A stretch of 64,000 nucleotides of DNA from DATHRK01 sp035465395 (lineage in GTDB: Bacteria; Gemmatimonadota; Gemmatimonadetes; Longimicrobiales; RSA9). The notes under the pieces were generated by a model that did no database searches, was not told the DNA's origin, and worked only from the letters and a program-made list of their open reading frames with translations. Every line of letters starts with the position of its first letter. The first letter of the stretch is position 1. Positions 25,838-33,836 of the stretch are shown in pieces. The position numbers were made by a program, and so were the translations under genes. The stretch is taken from positions 62,001 through 126,000 of the forward strand of contig DATHRK010000101.1 of NCBI GenBank assembly GCA_035465395.1. Reading direction: 5' to 3'.

Positions 25838-26674
25838 TCACCAGGCGCCCAGGCGCAGGAACACGACGGGGAACGTCCGCGCCATGATCCGGAGATCCTC
25901 GCGGAGCGAGCGGCGCGCGATGTACAGCAGGTCGTACTCGAGCTTCCGTCGAACGTCGTCGAGCGAGCGGTCGTAGTGCTGGCTGATCTGCGCGAGACCC
26001 GTGATGCCGGGGGGCACGCGCTGGCGGCGCGGATAATCGCCCAACGTACGTCGCAGCCGCTGGAAGATCGCCGGCTGCTCCGGGCGCGGCCCGACGATGC
26101 TCATCTCGCCCCGGATCACGTTGAACAGCTGCGGCAGCTCGTCCAGCCGGAACTGGCGCAGGACCCTCCCGAGAGGCGTCACCCGCGGATCGTTCGGCGC
26201 CGCCCACGCTTCGGCGATCTCGCCGGGAGAGTAGTACATCGTGCGGAACTTGTAGATACGGAACAGGCGGCCGCCGTAGTCGACGCGCCGCCGGTCCGCG
26301 AAGCGGTGGTCGCCGGGCACGCGTCGATCCAGGCCGACCCGCAGCTGCGTGTACAGCATGGGACCGGGGGACGTCAGCTTCACCAGCAGCCCGATCAGCG
26401 CCATGAGCGGCAACGTGAGGATCAGGAGCGCCCAGGCCACGCCGAGGTTGAGCCAGCGGACCGACGGCGCCGAGGCGGGCAGACGGCCGGGTCGCAGGCG
26501 CGCAAACCGGTCGCGGTCGAGGGAGGCGGGCACCGGCATATACGCCGGACGGGCCTCCGCCCTGGCTCGCAGGTAGCCGCCCGCGGATGCCCCGGGGCCA
26601 AGATCGACGCTATCGGAAAGCCGCATGTGACTGGTTCGGGAAGAGTGGTCCCACGGACGTCTCGACTCGCTCAT
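25838..26674 (-). CDS. Initiating phosphoglycosyltransferase (WbaP/WcaJ C-terminal type)
   Basis: The catalytic Bac_transf domain is complete: one reentrant/transmembrane helix (WLNLGVAWALLILTLPLMAL, about residues 73-92), then KFRTM, and the signature RLDELPQLFNVIRGEMSIVG with the PRPE motif directly after it, followed by GITGLAQISQHYD. It transfers a sugar-1-phosphate to undecaprenyl phosphate, the first step of repeat-unit assembly. The four extra helices and CoA-binding-like domain of full WcaJ are absent, so this is a minimal monotopic form. The start is uncertain: ATG 26674 and ATG 26626 are both without a strong ribosome-binding site. Confidence 0.87.
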   Translation of the reverse strand: MSESRRPWDHSSRTSHMRLSDSVDLGPGASAGGYLRARAEARPAYMPVPASLDRDRFARLRPGRLPASAPSVRWLNLGVAWALLILTLPLMALIGLLVKLTSPGPMLYTQLRVGLDRRVPGDHRFADRRRVDYGGRLFRIYKFRTMYYSPGEIAEAWAAPNDPRVTPLGRVLRQFRLDELPQLFNVIRGEMSIVGPRPEQPAIFQRLRRTLGDYPRRQRVPPGITGLAQISQHYDRSLDDVRRKLEYDLLYIARRSLREDLRIMARTFPVVFLRLGAW

Positions 26675-26933
26675 GCAATGGTCGTGCTTGCACGATGCGG
26701 GCGGGTAACGGCCCGGTACCGATCGGTGGATGCTTCCATTCCGCAAGGTCCTTCGGCCGCCGGCGACCTCGATCGCGGTCGCGGGGGGCCCGGGTCGGAG
26801 CGTCCCCTCGTGTGGCTCCGGCCCAACAGAGTGCCGCGCACCGCAGCAACGGACGGGCGGCCGCGATCCTGCCGACTCCTTCAGGGGAGGCCCGGTGCGC
26901 GCGTGCCCCAAGACGATCGAGGGGCCTTCCGCG

Positions 26934-28025
26934 TCACACCGAGCCGACGGTGGCCGACGCCGCTGCCGGCTCGTCCCGGGGGAGCGTCACCTCGAAGGTG
27001 AAGGTGGTGCCGCGTCCGTCCTCGGAGTCCACATCGAGGGAGCCGCCCATCGCCTCGACCAGCTTGCGCGACGCGGCCAGGCCGAGGCCGGCGCCCGAAA
27101 ACGTGTAGCCGCGCCGTCCCCGCACCCGACGGAAGGGCTGGAACAGCCGCCTCCGGACCGAGTCGGGGATGCCCGGGCCGGTGTCCCGCACCGTGAACGC
27201 GACCCGGTCCTCTCCGCTTTCCTCCAGCGCCACCTCGACCGCGCCGGCCTCGGTGAACTTGAGCGAGTTGGAGGCGAGGTTGAGAAGCACCCGTCGCAAC
27301 GCGGCGGGCTGCCCGCGGCGCAGGTCGACGGCCGGGGCCGCGATGCGCAGGTCCAGGCCCTTCTCCTCCGCCATCGGCCGCAGGATGTCGCGCAGCGAGA
27401 CGAGCAGCTCACGCAGGGAGAAGGGAACCGGATCCGGCTCGATCAGGTTGCCCCCGCGCGCCAGCTCGATGATGTCGCTCGCCATGGAGATGAGCCGGAG
27501 CGCCGCGCTGTAGATGATGCCGAGCTGGCGCTTCTGCGTCTCGTTCACGGCGCCGCTGTGCTCCCGCCACAGCACCTCGGCCAGGAAGAGGATGGAGGCC
27601 AGGGGCGAGCGCAGGTCGTGCGCGATGTCGACGGCCAGGTCGAGGCCGTCGGGCTCGCTCAGCCGCGAGGAGAAGTGCGCGCTCCAGTCGGCATCCCAGC
27701 CTTCGCGCACCCGCTCGCAAGCGCGCAAGAGGCGCAGGTGGTGCTCGGGCTCGCCGTCCTCGCTGAGGAGCTGCCCGCGCAGGAGGTCGAGTGCGCGCTT
27801 GCGCAGCGCGGACGCCGCCGGAGCCGGCTGGCCCTCGTCGGCGATGGCCGCGGCGACGAGCGTCACCTCCCGCTGGAGCTCCTCCGCTCCTTCGACGTCG
27901 CCGAGCTCGCTGCGCCACCGCGCGATCACGCGCTCGGCCGCGCGCTGCACCGACGCGTCGCCGATGGCGGCGGCCGGTGCGGCGCCCTCGCGCGACGGCA
28001 CGGAAGGTCGGGCAGCGGCGGTCAT
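26934..28025 (-). CDS. Soluble sensor histidine kinase
   Basis: ATG 28025 overlaps the stop of the regulator gene (ATGA), so the two genes form one transcription unit. The 363-residue protein has no transmembrane segment. The N-terminal 120 residues are helical and of unknown type (RsbR-N-like at most). The HisKA motif IAHDLRSPLASILFLAEVL places the phospho-accepting His at residue 136. The ATPase domain has NLASNSLKF (N box), DTGPGIP (G1) and FSGAGLGLAASRKLVEAMGG (G2). It presumably phosphorylates the NtrC-type regulator upstream in response to a cytoplasmic cue. Confidence 0.88.
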   Translation of the reverse strand: MTAAARPSVPSREGAAPAAAIGDASVQRAAERVIARWRSELGDVEGAEELQREVTLVAAAIADEGQPAPAASALRKRALDLLRGQLLSEDGEPEHHLRLLRACERVREGWDADWSAHFSSRLSEPDGLDLAVDIAHDLRSPLASILFLAEVLWREHSGAVNETQKRQLGIIYSAALRLISMASDIIELARGGNLIEPDPVPFSLRELLVSLRDILRPMAEEKGLDLRIAAPAVDLRRGQPAALRRVLLNLASNSLKFTEAGAVEVALEESGEDRVAFTVRDTGPGIPDSVRRRLFQPFRRVRGRRGYTFSGAGLGLAASRKLVEAMGGSLDVDSEDGRGTTFTFEVTLPRDEPAAASATVGSV

Positions 28026-29548
28026 CGCGCCTCGGTGTCGTCCGGGCCCTTGATGATCGTATCCCTCTGGAGGCCGTGCTTGTCCATGAGGCGATACAGG
28101 GTCGTCCGGTCGACCTCGGCGATGCGGGCGGCCTTGGACATGTTCCCCCCCGCCCGGTTGACGAGCCACACCAGGTACTCCTGCTCGAACTCGGCGAGCA
28201 CTCGCTCGCGGGCGTCGTGGTAGGGCTCGCTGACGATCTCGGGCCCGTACCTCCGCCGCGGCGCGCGTCCGTCGGATGCGCTCGTCTCGGCGAACGGCAG
28301 ATCCTCGGGCGCGATCTCGGCGCCGGGATCCAACAGGATCACGGCGTGCTCCATCACGTTCTGCAGCTCGCGTACGTTGCCCGGCCAGTTGCGCCCCTGC
28401 AGCGCCCGCAGCGCAGCGTCGCCGAGCGTAGGCACGGCCGAGGTGGCGTCGCGATGCCGGGCCCAGTAGTGCGCCAGGAAGTGCCGCGCGAGCAGGGGGA
28501 TGTCGTCCTGACGCTCGCGCAGGGGCGGCACCTCCAGAGGCACGACCCGCAGGCGGTAGTAGAGATCGCGCCGCAGGTGGCCGTCCTCGACGGCGGCGCC
28601 CGGGTCGCGGTTCGTGGCGGCCAGGAAGCGGACGTTCACCACCGCGTCGGTGGTCGTGCTGCCCACGCGCCGCACCACGCCGTCCTGGATCACCCTGAGG
28701 AGCTTGGCCTGGGTGGGCATCGACATCTCGGTGAGCTCATCCAGGAACAGCGTGCCGCCGTTGGCCGCTTCGATGAGACCCGCCTTGTCGCGGACGGCGC
28801 CGGTGAAGGCGCCCTTCAGGTGCCCGAACATCTCCGATTCGAGCAGGCCTTCGGGCAGCGCTGCGCAGTTGAGCGCCACGAGCTCGCGGCTGCGGCGCCG
28901 GCTGTGGTGGTGGATGTACTGGGCGATGAGCTCCTTGCCGGCTCCGCTTTCCCCGACGATGAACACCGAGGCGTCTGTGGGTGCGACGCGCTTCGCCAGT
29001 TCCATCATGCGGACGAACGCCGGCGAAGAACCGAGGATCGGCACGTCGAGGTCGCCGCCCGCGACGGCGTGCGCCTCGTCGGGGACCTCGGCCTTCTCGC
29101 TCTCCCTGGCGATCAGGACCGCGTGGGCTGCGCGCCCGATGAGGATCTGCAGGTGCGACGCCGAGAACGGCTTCGGCAGGTAGTCCCATGCCCCTTCGCG
29201 CAGCGCCTGGATGCTGCTCTCGACGCTCGGATTGCCGGTCATGACCACGACGATCGTGCGCGGGTGCGCTTCCAGCGCGTCGCGCAGGATGTCGAGGCCC
29301 GAGACCTGCGACATGTACAGGTCGACCAGGATGATGTCCCACTGCTTGCGGCGCACCATCTCGAGACCGTCCTCGCCGCGCCCGCAGGAGGTTACCTTGT
29401 AACCGTCGGTGACGAGAATGCTCTCGCAGCCGTCCCGCAGGTTCCGGTCGTCGTCGACCAGCAGCACCCGGAGGTTCGCCTTGTCCTCCGGGCTGAGCGC
29501 CAGGAGACCCTGAACGTCGCCCGGAGCCTCGGTATCTGGAAGGCTCAT
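28022..29548 (-). CDS. NtrC-family sigma-54-dependent response regulator
   Basis: ATG 29548 (MSLPDTEAPG) gives 508 residues. The receiver domain (27-145) has acidic Asp32/Asp33, phospho-acceptor Asp76 in DIILVDLY and Lys126 in LPKPF. The AAA+ domain has Walker A GESGAGKE (199-206) and the sigma-54 contact loop GAFTGA at 246-251, with Walker B FLDELTEM. The Fis-type helix-turn-helix near residues 470-495 reads GGNMSKAARIAEVDRTTLYR. All features needed to activate sigma-54 promoters are intact. The gene is divergent from the tyrosine kinase gene, whose upstream region carries a sigma-54-like site. Its architecture and setting resemble PrsR of PEP-CTERM/EpsH EPS systems. Confidence 0.92.
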   Translation of the reverse strand: MSLPDTEAPGDVQGLLALSPEDKANLRVLLVDDDRNLRDGCESILVTDGYKVTSCGRGEDGLEMVRRKQWDIILVDLYMSQVSGLDILRDALEAHPRTIVVVMTGNPSVESSIQALREGAWDYLPKPFSASHLQILIGRAAHAVLIARESEKAEVPDEAHAVAGGDLDVPILGSSPAFVRMMELAKRVAPTDASVFIVGESGAGKELIAQYIHHHSRRRSRELVALNCAALPEGLLESEMFGHLKGAFTGAVRDKAGLIEAANGGTLFLDELTEMSMPTQAKLLRVIQDGVVRRVGSTTTDAVVNVRFLAATNRDPGAAVEDGHLRRDLYYRLRVVPLEVPPLRERQDDIPLLARHFLAHYWARHRDATSAVPTLGDAALRALQGRNWPGNVRELQNVMEHAVILLDPGAEIAPEDLPFAETSASDGRAPRRRYGPEIVSEPYHDARERVLAEFEQEYLVWLVNRAGGNMSKAARIAEVDRTTLYRLMDKHGLQRDTIIKGPDDTEAR

Positions 29549-29682
29549 TGCACGCTGTTGTGTCGTGGGTACGACCGCGCCCGCTCGAGCGCGGCCGGTC
29601 CGCCGGCATGGCGAACCGCTCTGGGAGAGGGTTGCCAAGGTGGGAGCGTTGCGCCGCCGCGTCAAGGCATTTGTGCCGCGAT

Positions 29683-29701
29683 TGTTGCGGCGACCCTACA
29701 A
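29683..29701 (+). promoter_or_regulatory. Candidate activator-binding element (TGTTGCG family), copy 3
   Basis: TGTTGCGGCGACCCTACAA shares TGTTGCG-N-CGA with the element at 3222 and keeps the AC near the right end. It lies about 75-90 bp upstream of the sigma-54-like promoter at 29774. Confidence 0.35.
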
Positions 29702-29773
29702 ATCAGAGAGCTGCGGACGGGTCCGGCGCGCGTGATAAGGCTCGAAAAGCCCACATCCGGTGTACGCACCTGG

Positions 29774-29789
29774 CGGTATCGGCCTTGCA
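29774..29789 (+). promoter_or_regulatory. Candidate sigma-54 promoter of the tyrosine kinase gene
   Basis: CGGTATCGGCCTTGCA has GG-N10-GC spacing and a perfect TTGCA -12 box; the -24 box is weak. It sits about 52 bp before ATG 29841, giving a leader near 40 bases with an AGGA ribosome-binding site. Confidence 0.38.
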
Positions 29790-29840
29790 ATCCGGTCGAG
29801 CGCCAACCGCTCGGCCACCTACGATTCAGGAACCGTCTCG

Positions 29841-32198
29841 ATGGAACGACATAGCAACCTCCCGGCGCACCAGGACGCGGCTCCGCCCGCCGAGGTGCGC
29901 CAGGGCGACTGGTCCATGGGCACGCAGGGCCAGTACGCCCCGGAAGAGGAGGGCGTGGACTGGCGCCGCTACGTAGCCGCGCTGCTCCGCTACAAGTGGC
30001 TGATCCTGGCGTTCACGCTCCTGGGCGCCGGCGCCGGGACGCTCGTGGCGCTGGGCATGACCCCCATGTACCACGCGGAAGGTCGGGTCTGGATCGAAGA
30101 CTCGCCGCGCGGGGTGATCGATCCCGATCAGCCCGTGGAGGGATACCGCTGGACGGAGCTCCTGGTCACCCACGAGGTCCTGGAAGGCGCGGTGCGCGCA
30201 CGCGGGCTGAACGTGGCCGTGGCGGAGCCCACCGACTCCTCGATCATCGGCCACATCACCATCGAGCAGGGCTTCGAGCCAGGGGCCTACACGCTCCAGG
30301 TCGCGAGAGACGGCAGGGAGTACGCGCTCCTGGACGCCCGTGGCGAGACGGTCGGGCGAGCGGCGCCCGGCGACACGATCGACACCGGGGTCGGCATCGT
30401 CGTCAGCGCCCCGCGCGGGGCGCTGGAGCCGGGCCGTTCGTACGCCTTCGAGGTCGAGCCCACGCCGGCGCACGCCCGCGCCCTGGCTGCCGACATCGAC
30501 GCCACGGTCGTGCGCGAAGGCAACTTCATCATCGTCGCCCTGGAGGGCGAGGACCCCCGTACGACCGCCGCGACCCTCCAGTCGGTCCTGGATGAGTTCG
30601 TGCTGACCGCGGCGCAGCTCAAGCGAGCCCGCCTCGACGAGCTGACCAAGATCATGGAGGAACAGCTGGCGCGCGCGGGCGAGAGCCTCAACGAAGCCGA
30701 GTCCGCGCTGGAGAACTACCGAGCCGCGACGATCACGCTGCCGTCCCAGGCCGGCGTGCCGATCCCGGGCGGCGTCGAGCAGGTCCAGAGCCCGGTGATG
30801 ACGAACTACTACATGATGCGCTTCGAACGGGAGCGCCTCCAGCAGGAGGAGGCCGCGATCCGGCGCGCGCTGGCCGGCGAGAGTGAGGCCGGCCTCGGCG
30901 CGCTCGAGGTCGTGCCGTCCGCCAACGAGACCGCGGAGCTGAACGACGCGCTGACCACCCTGGCGAGCAAGCGCGCCGAGCGGCGCGCGCTCCTCCAGCA
31001 GTACACTGAGGAGCACCCGCTCGTGCAGGACCTCAGCGAGGAGATCGCGACGTTCGAGTCCAGGACGATCCCGTCCCTCGCGCAGGGCGTACTGAACCGG
31101 CTGGACGCGACACAGGCCGACCTGAGCCAGCGCATCGCTTCCGCTTCGAGCGAAATCCGGCAGATCCCGGCCCGCTCCATGGAGGAGCAGCGGCTGACCC
31201 GGAACCGGGACATCGCCGACCGGCTGTACCGGAACATCCAGTCTTCGTATGAGGAAGCGCGGCTCGCGGCCGTGAGCAGCATCCCGGACATCCGCCAGGT
31301 CGATCCGGTGGCCGTACCCGGCCGTCCAGTACAGGACCAGCGCATCCGGCTGTTCCTCACACTGCTGGCCGCCGGGCTCGGGCTCGGCCTGGTGCTCGCG
31401 CTGCTGCGTGACCGGATGGACCCGCGCCTGCGCTACCCGAATCAGGTCCGCGACATGGGCCTGCCCATCCTCGCCGCGATCCCGCACATCCGCTCCCCCC
31501 GGGAGCTGGGCAAGTTCGAGAACGCGGCGGAGCTGGTCGAGGCCTTCCGCAACGTCCGCCTGAACGTCTCGTTCGAGAACGGCAACGGGGGACCGGTCAC
31601 GCTCACGGTGACCAGCCCCGGCAGCGGGGACGGCAAGTCGTTCGTCTGCGCGAATCTGGCGCTCGCCTACGCGGAGCTGGGACGGCGGACGCTGCTGGTC
31701 GATGGAGACACGCGGCGCGGCGCCCTGCACCGGATGTTCGGGTTGGATCGCAAGCCCGGCCTCCTGGACTTCCTGGACGGCACCGCCACCCTCGGAGAGG
31801 TGGTCAAGGCGACGCCGTACCCGTCGCTGGACCTGATTCCGGCCGGGACGCGGCTGAGCCGCGGGCCCGAGCTGCTCTCGACGGGACGCCTGAACGATCT
31901 CCTGACCGAGCTCCGGGGCCGCTACGACACGATCCTCGTGGACAGCCCGCCGCTCGGCGCGGGGGTCGACCCGCTGGTCCTCGCGACCGCCACGCGGAAC
32001 GCGCTGATCGTCCTGCGGACCGGCGTGAGCGACCGGGAGATGACCGAGACGAAGCTGGACACCCTGGAGCGCTTCCCGGTACGCGTGATCGGCGCCGTCG
32101 TCAACGACGTCACCGCCGGCAAGCTCTACGGCGGCTACGAGATCTACGGCTACCTGCCGGGCTACGAAGCGCGGGACGAGGTGGGCGCCGGGGTCTGA
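29841..32198 (+). CDS. Polysaccharide co-polymerase / tyrosine autokinase (Wzc-type BY-kinase)
   Basis: ATG 29841 has an AGGA about nine bases upstream. The 785-residue protein has a first transmembrane segment at about 53-72 and a Wzz-type periplasmic domain with long coiled coils (about 255-480). The PGRPVQD proline motif and a second transmembrane segment follow at about 495-525. The cytoplasmic kinase domain has Walker A SPGSGDGKS near 590, Walker A' LLVDGDTRRG and Walker B ILVDSPP. It ends with a tyrosine cluster, YGGYEIYGYLPGYE, where autophosphorylation is expected. It controls chain length and export with the SLBB protein at 33837. The likely phosphatase partner is at 237-800. Confidence 0.92.
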   Translation: MERHSNLPAHQDAAPPAEVRQGDWSMGTQGQYAPEEEGVDWRRYVAALLRYKWLILAFTLLGAGAGTLVALGMTPMYHAEGRVWIEDSPRGVIDPDQPVEGYRWTELLVTHEVLEGAVRARGLNVAVAEPTDSSIIGHITIEQGFEPGAYTLQVARDGREYALLDARGETVGRAAPGDTIDTGVGIVVSAPRGALEPGRSYAFEVEPTPAHARALAADIDATVVREGNFIIVALEGEDPRTTAATLQSVLDEFVLTAAQLKRARLDELTKIMEEQLARAGESLNEAESALENYRAATITLPSQAGVPIPGGVEQVQSPVMTNYYMMRFERERLQQEEAAIRRALAGESEAGLGALEVVPSANETAELNDALTTLASKRAERRALLQQYTEEHPLVQDLSEEIATFESRTIPSLAQGVLNRLDATQADLSQRIASASSEIRQIPARSMEEQRLTRNRDIADRLYRNIQSSYEEARLAAVSSIPDIRQVDPVAVPGRPVQDQRIRLFLTLLAAGLGLGLVLALLRDRMDPRLRYPNQVRDMGLPILAAIPHIRSPRELGKFENAAELVEAFRNVRLNVSFENGNGGPVTLTVTSPGSGDGKSFVCANLALAYAELGRRTLLVDGDTRRGALHRMFGLDRKPGLLDFLDGTATLGEVVKATPYPSLDLIPAGTRLSRGPELLSTGRLNDLLTELRGRYDTILVDSPPLGAGVDPLVLATATRNALIVLRTGVSDREMTETKLDTLERFPVRVIGAVVNDVTAGKLYGGYEIYGYLPGYEARDEVGAGV

Positions 32199-32225
32199 GG
32201 CCAAGCAGCTTCCCGGAAAGGAATG

Positions 32226-32254
32226 AGGGCCGGGCGCTGTGGGCGCCCGGCCCT
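32226..32254. terminator. Bidirectional hairpin terminator after the tyrosine kinase gene
   Basis: A perfect 12-bp stem (AGGGCCGGGCGC pairing with its complement at 32243-32254) encloses a 5-base loop. It lies 28 bp past the kinase stop and 29 bp before the end of the convergent gene. There is no T-tract, so termination may be inefficient or need a factor. Confidence 0.7.
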
Positions 32255-32282
32255 CTCTGCATCCCGGCGTCGTGGCTACCCG

Positions 32283-33119
32283 CTAGGCGCCGGCCGACCG
32301 TCCGGCCAGCTGGAGGATCTCGCGCGGGTCGGCCGGCGCGGACGCGGCGTCGGAGGCCGCCCAGCAGCCACTGCGCAGCCGGCTCGACTCGGCCGGGTCG
32401 AGCGCCGCGGACAGACGGCGCGCCATGCCCCTCGCGCCCGCTTCGTCGGTATCCGTCGCGACGACCGCCAACCGCCGGGCGTCGACCCGCCCGATCACGT
32501 CCGACTTGCGGCCGACTTCGCGAAAGACGGCAGCGATCTGGCCGAGGTCGGGGGCGGACTCCTCGTCGTCGGTCGCCGCGTCAGTGCCCGTCTCGAACAC
32601 CACGCAGGCGAGCGGCTGCTCCATGCGCCGCGCGAGCGCGATCAGCTCGCGGCTTCGCCGCACGAGCCCCGCGGGCGTGTAGATGCCGGTGCCCGCGTCG
32701 ACGTCGGCCGACAGCCGAGCGTCGTCGGCGTCCATCTTGGCGTCGGCATAGGTGCGCAGGCGCGCGCAGAGGGCCGAGGGGTCGGCGGGGAAGGGCAGCA
32801 GCTCCCATGCGCCCGCCTCCAGGGCGTCGAGCTGCGCCTCCCGACTCACCGGATCGGTGGTCAACAGCACGATGGCCGTGCTGGCGGACACCACACCTTC
32901 ACGGCGCATCCGCCGGCAGACGGACACGCCCGTTTCTCCGGCAAGATCTGTGAAGAGGAGGATGGCGTCCGGTCGCATCGCGCGGGCGCGCGAGGTCACC
33001 TGCTCCGCGTCATAGGCCCGCGCGATGGCGAAGCCGGCCGGCGCGAGCACCGACTCGAGCGAACGCGAGGTCCACTCGTCTCGGCTGGCGATCAGCACCA
33101 GGGGCAATGTTTCGGGCAT
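32283..33119 (-). CDS. Response regulator receiver with degenerate GGDEF-like output domain
   Basis: ATG 33119 has AGGA upstream. Residues 5-120 resemble a receiver domain (LVLIASRDEWTSRSLESVL, then AILLFTDLAG with Asp near residue 57). From about 135 the protein follows the layout of a diguanylate cyclase: DAGTGIYTPAGLVRRSRELI matches D-x2-TGL-x-N-R and GRKSDVIGRVDARRLAVVA aligns with R-x-D-x-x-GR-x-GGDEF-x. The GGDEF signature itself is replaced by VDARR, so cyclase activity is not expected. It could be a signal-binding or protein-interaction module linked to EPS control. The 278-residue length fits this two-domain reading. Confidence 0.65.
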   Translation of the reverse strand: MPETLPLVLIASRDEWTSRSLESVLAPAGFAIARAYDAEQVTSRARAMRPDAILLFTDLAGETGVSVCRRMRREGVVSASTAIVLLTTDPVSREAQLDALEAGAWELLPFPADPSALCARLRTYADAKMDADDARLSADVDAGTGIYTPAGLVRRSRELIALARRMEQPLACVVFETGTDAATDDEESAPDLGQIAAVFREVGRKSDVIGRVDARRLAVVATDTDEAGARGMARRLSAALDPAESSRLRSGCWAASDAASAPADPREILQLAGRSAGA

Positions 33120-33383
33120 CCAGACGTCCTGTACGGTCGGGAGAGTACCGTGTGGACGACGCCCCTCATCGGGTAGCGGGAACCCGCGGGTCGGGGCGGC
33201 ATCCGCGGCTCGTGGAGGCAGGTTTCGTGCGAGCACGCGCGCGCACGAGCGATGCCCTTGCAGCTCAAGCGCTTGCGGGGAGTCGGCGGGCTCGGCCGGT
33301 GGCCCGGTTCTGCCGCGCACGGTCCGCAACTCTCCGTCGGTGTGGTGCGGGGCCACCACACTCTCGCCCATCCGCAGCGGAGT

Positions 33384-33402
33384 TGTTGCGGAGGCACCAC
33401 GG
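33384..33402 (+). promoter_or_regulatory. Candidate activator-binding element (TGTTGCG family), copy 4
   Basis: TGTTGCGGAGGCACCACGG shares TGTTGCG, the G at position 10 and ACCACG with the copy at 20327. It lies about 285 bp upstream of the sigma-54-like promoter at 33670, farther than the other copies. Confidence 0.3.
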
Positions 33403-33543
33403 CAGCGGCCGCCGGCGCGGTCCGGCTCGATACATTCAACCGACTGCGCAAAAACGATTTACGGTAGGTCATGGCCCGGCTTCAACGCGCTGGCGCCGGC
33501 CTTGAAGGAGAAGGCGGCGTGACCAACCATCCCGCGTTTCGGC

Positions 33544-33566
33544 TTCGCGACGCCAGGCGTCGCGAA
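33544..33566. repeat. Hairpin in the SLBB upstream region
   Basis: TTCGCGACGC and its exact complement GCGTCGCGAA are separated by three bases. The position, far from any stop codon, suggests an operator or RNA structure and not a terminator; no T-tract follows. Confidence 0.45.
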
Positions 33567-33569
33567 CCG

Positions 33570-33585
33570 CACGGCGATCGCCGTG
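33570..33585. repeat. Perfect 16-bp palindrome
   Basis: CACGGCGATCGCCGTG is identical to its reverse complement. It begins four bases after the hairpin at 33544-33566 and lies about 85 bp upstream of the sigma-54-like promoter. It could be a dimeric repressor or activator site. Confidence 0.4.
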
Positions 33586-33669
33586 TGGTGTAATGCCTGT
33601 GGTGGCTGGGCGTCGTCGCCCGGCGGCGCCCAGCCCAACGGCAGCAACGGTGGGCCGGGACCCCGCGCT

Positions 33670-33685
33670 CGGCCCCTGTTTTGCG
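33670..33685 (+). promoter_or_regulatory. Candidate sigma-54 promoter of the SLBB export gene
   Basis: CGGCCCCTGTTTTGCG has GG-N10-GC spacing with TTGC at -12. The predicted leader to ATG 33837 is about 140 bases. Confidence 0.38.
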
Positions 33686-33836
33686 AATCTTGTGGTCGGG
33701 CTCGGCCGCTGTGGCTACGGCCGCTCGATGCACTGGAGCGCCTCGAGGCGTTCGGACTGATCTCCGCCCGCGGCCACCGGGTCGTCGGAACGATCCGGCC
33801 GCGGGCGGCGGCACCATACAGAGAGGAACCGACACG

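Larger units (their letters stand above)
29549..29840. other. Divergent control region between regulator and tyrosine kinase genes
   Basis: This 292-bp gap contains the element at 29683, an inverted repeat GCCGC-N7-GCGGC at 29675-29691, and the sigma-54-like promoter at 29774 facing the tyrosine kinase gene. No sigma-54-like sequence faces the regulator gene, so the regulator is probably not under its own control in this way. Confidence 0.45.
33120..33836. other. Long (717 bp) control region before the SLBB export gene
   Basis: This is the longest gene-free stretch in the window. It holds a TGTTGCG-family element (33384), an AT-richer patch around 33435-33475, a 10-bp hairpin (33544-33566), a perfect 16-bp palindrome (33570-33585) and a sigma-54-like promoter (33670). 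A GTG-started 85-codon frame at 33583-33840 encodes two CxxC pairs, but I do not consider it convincing. Confidence 0.5.
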
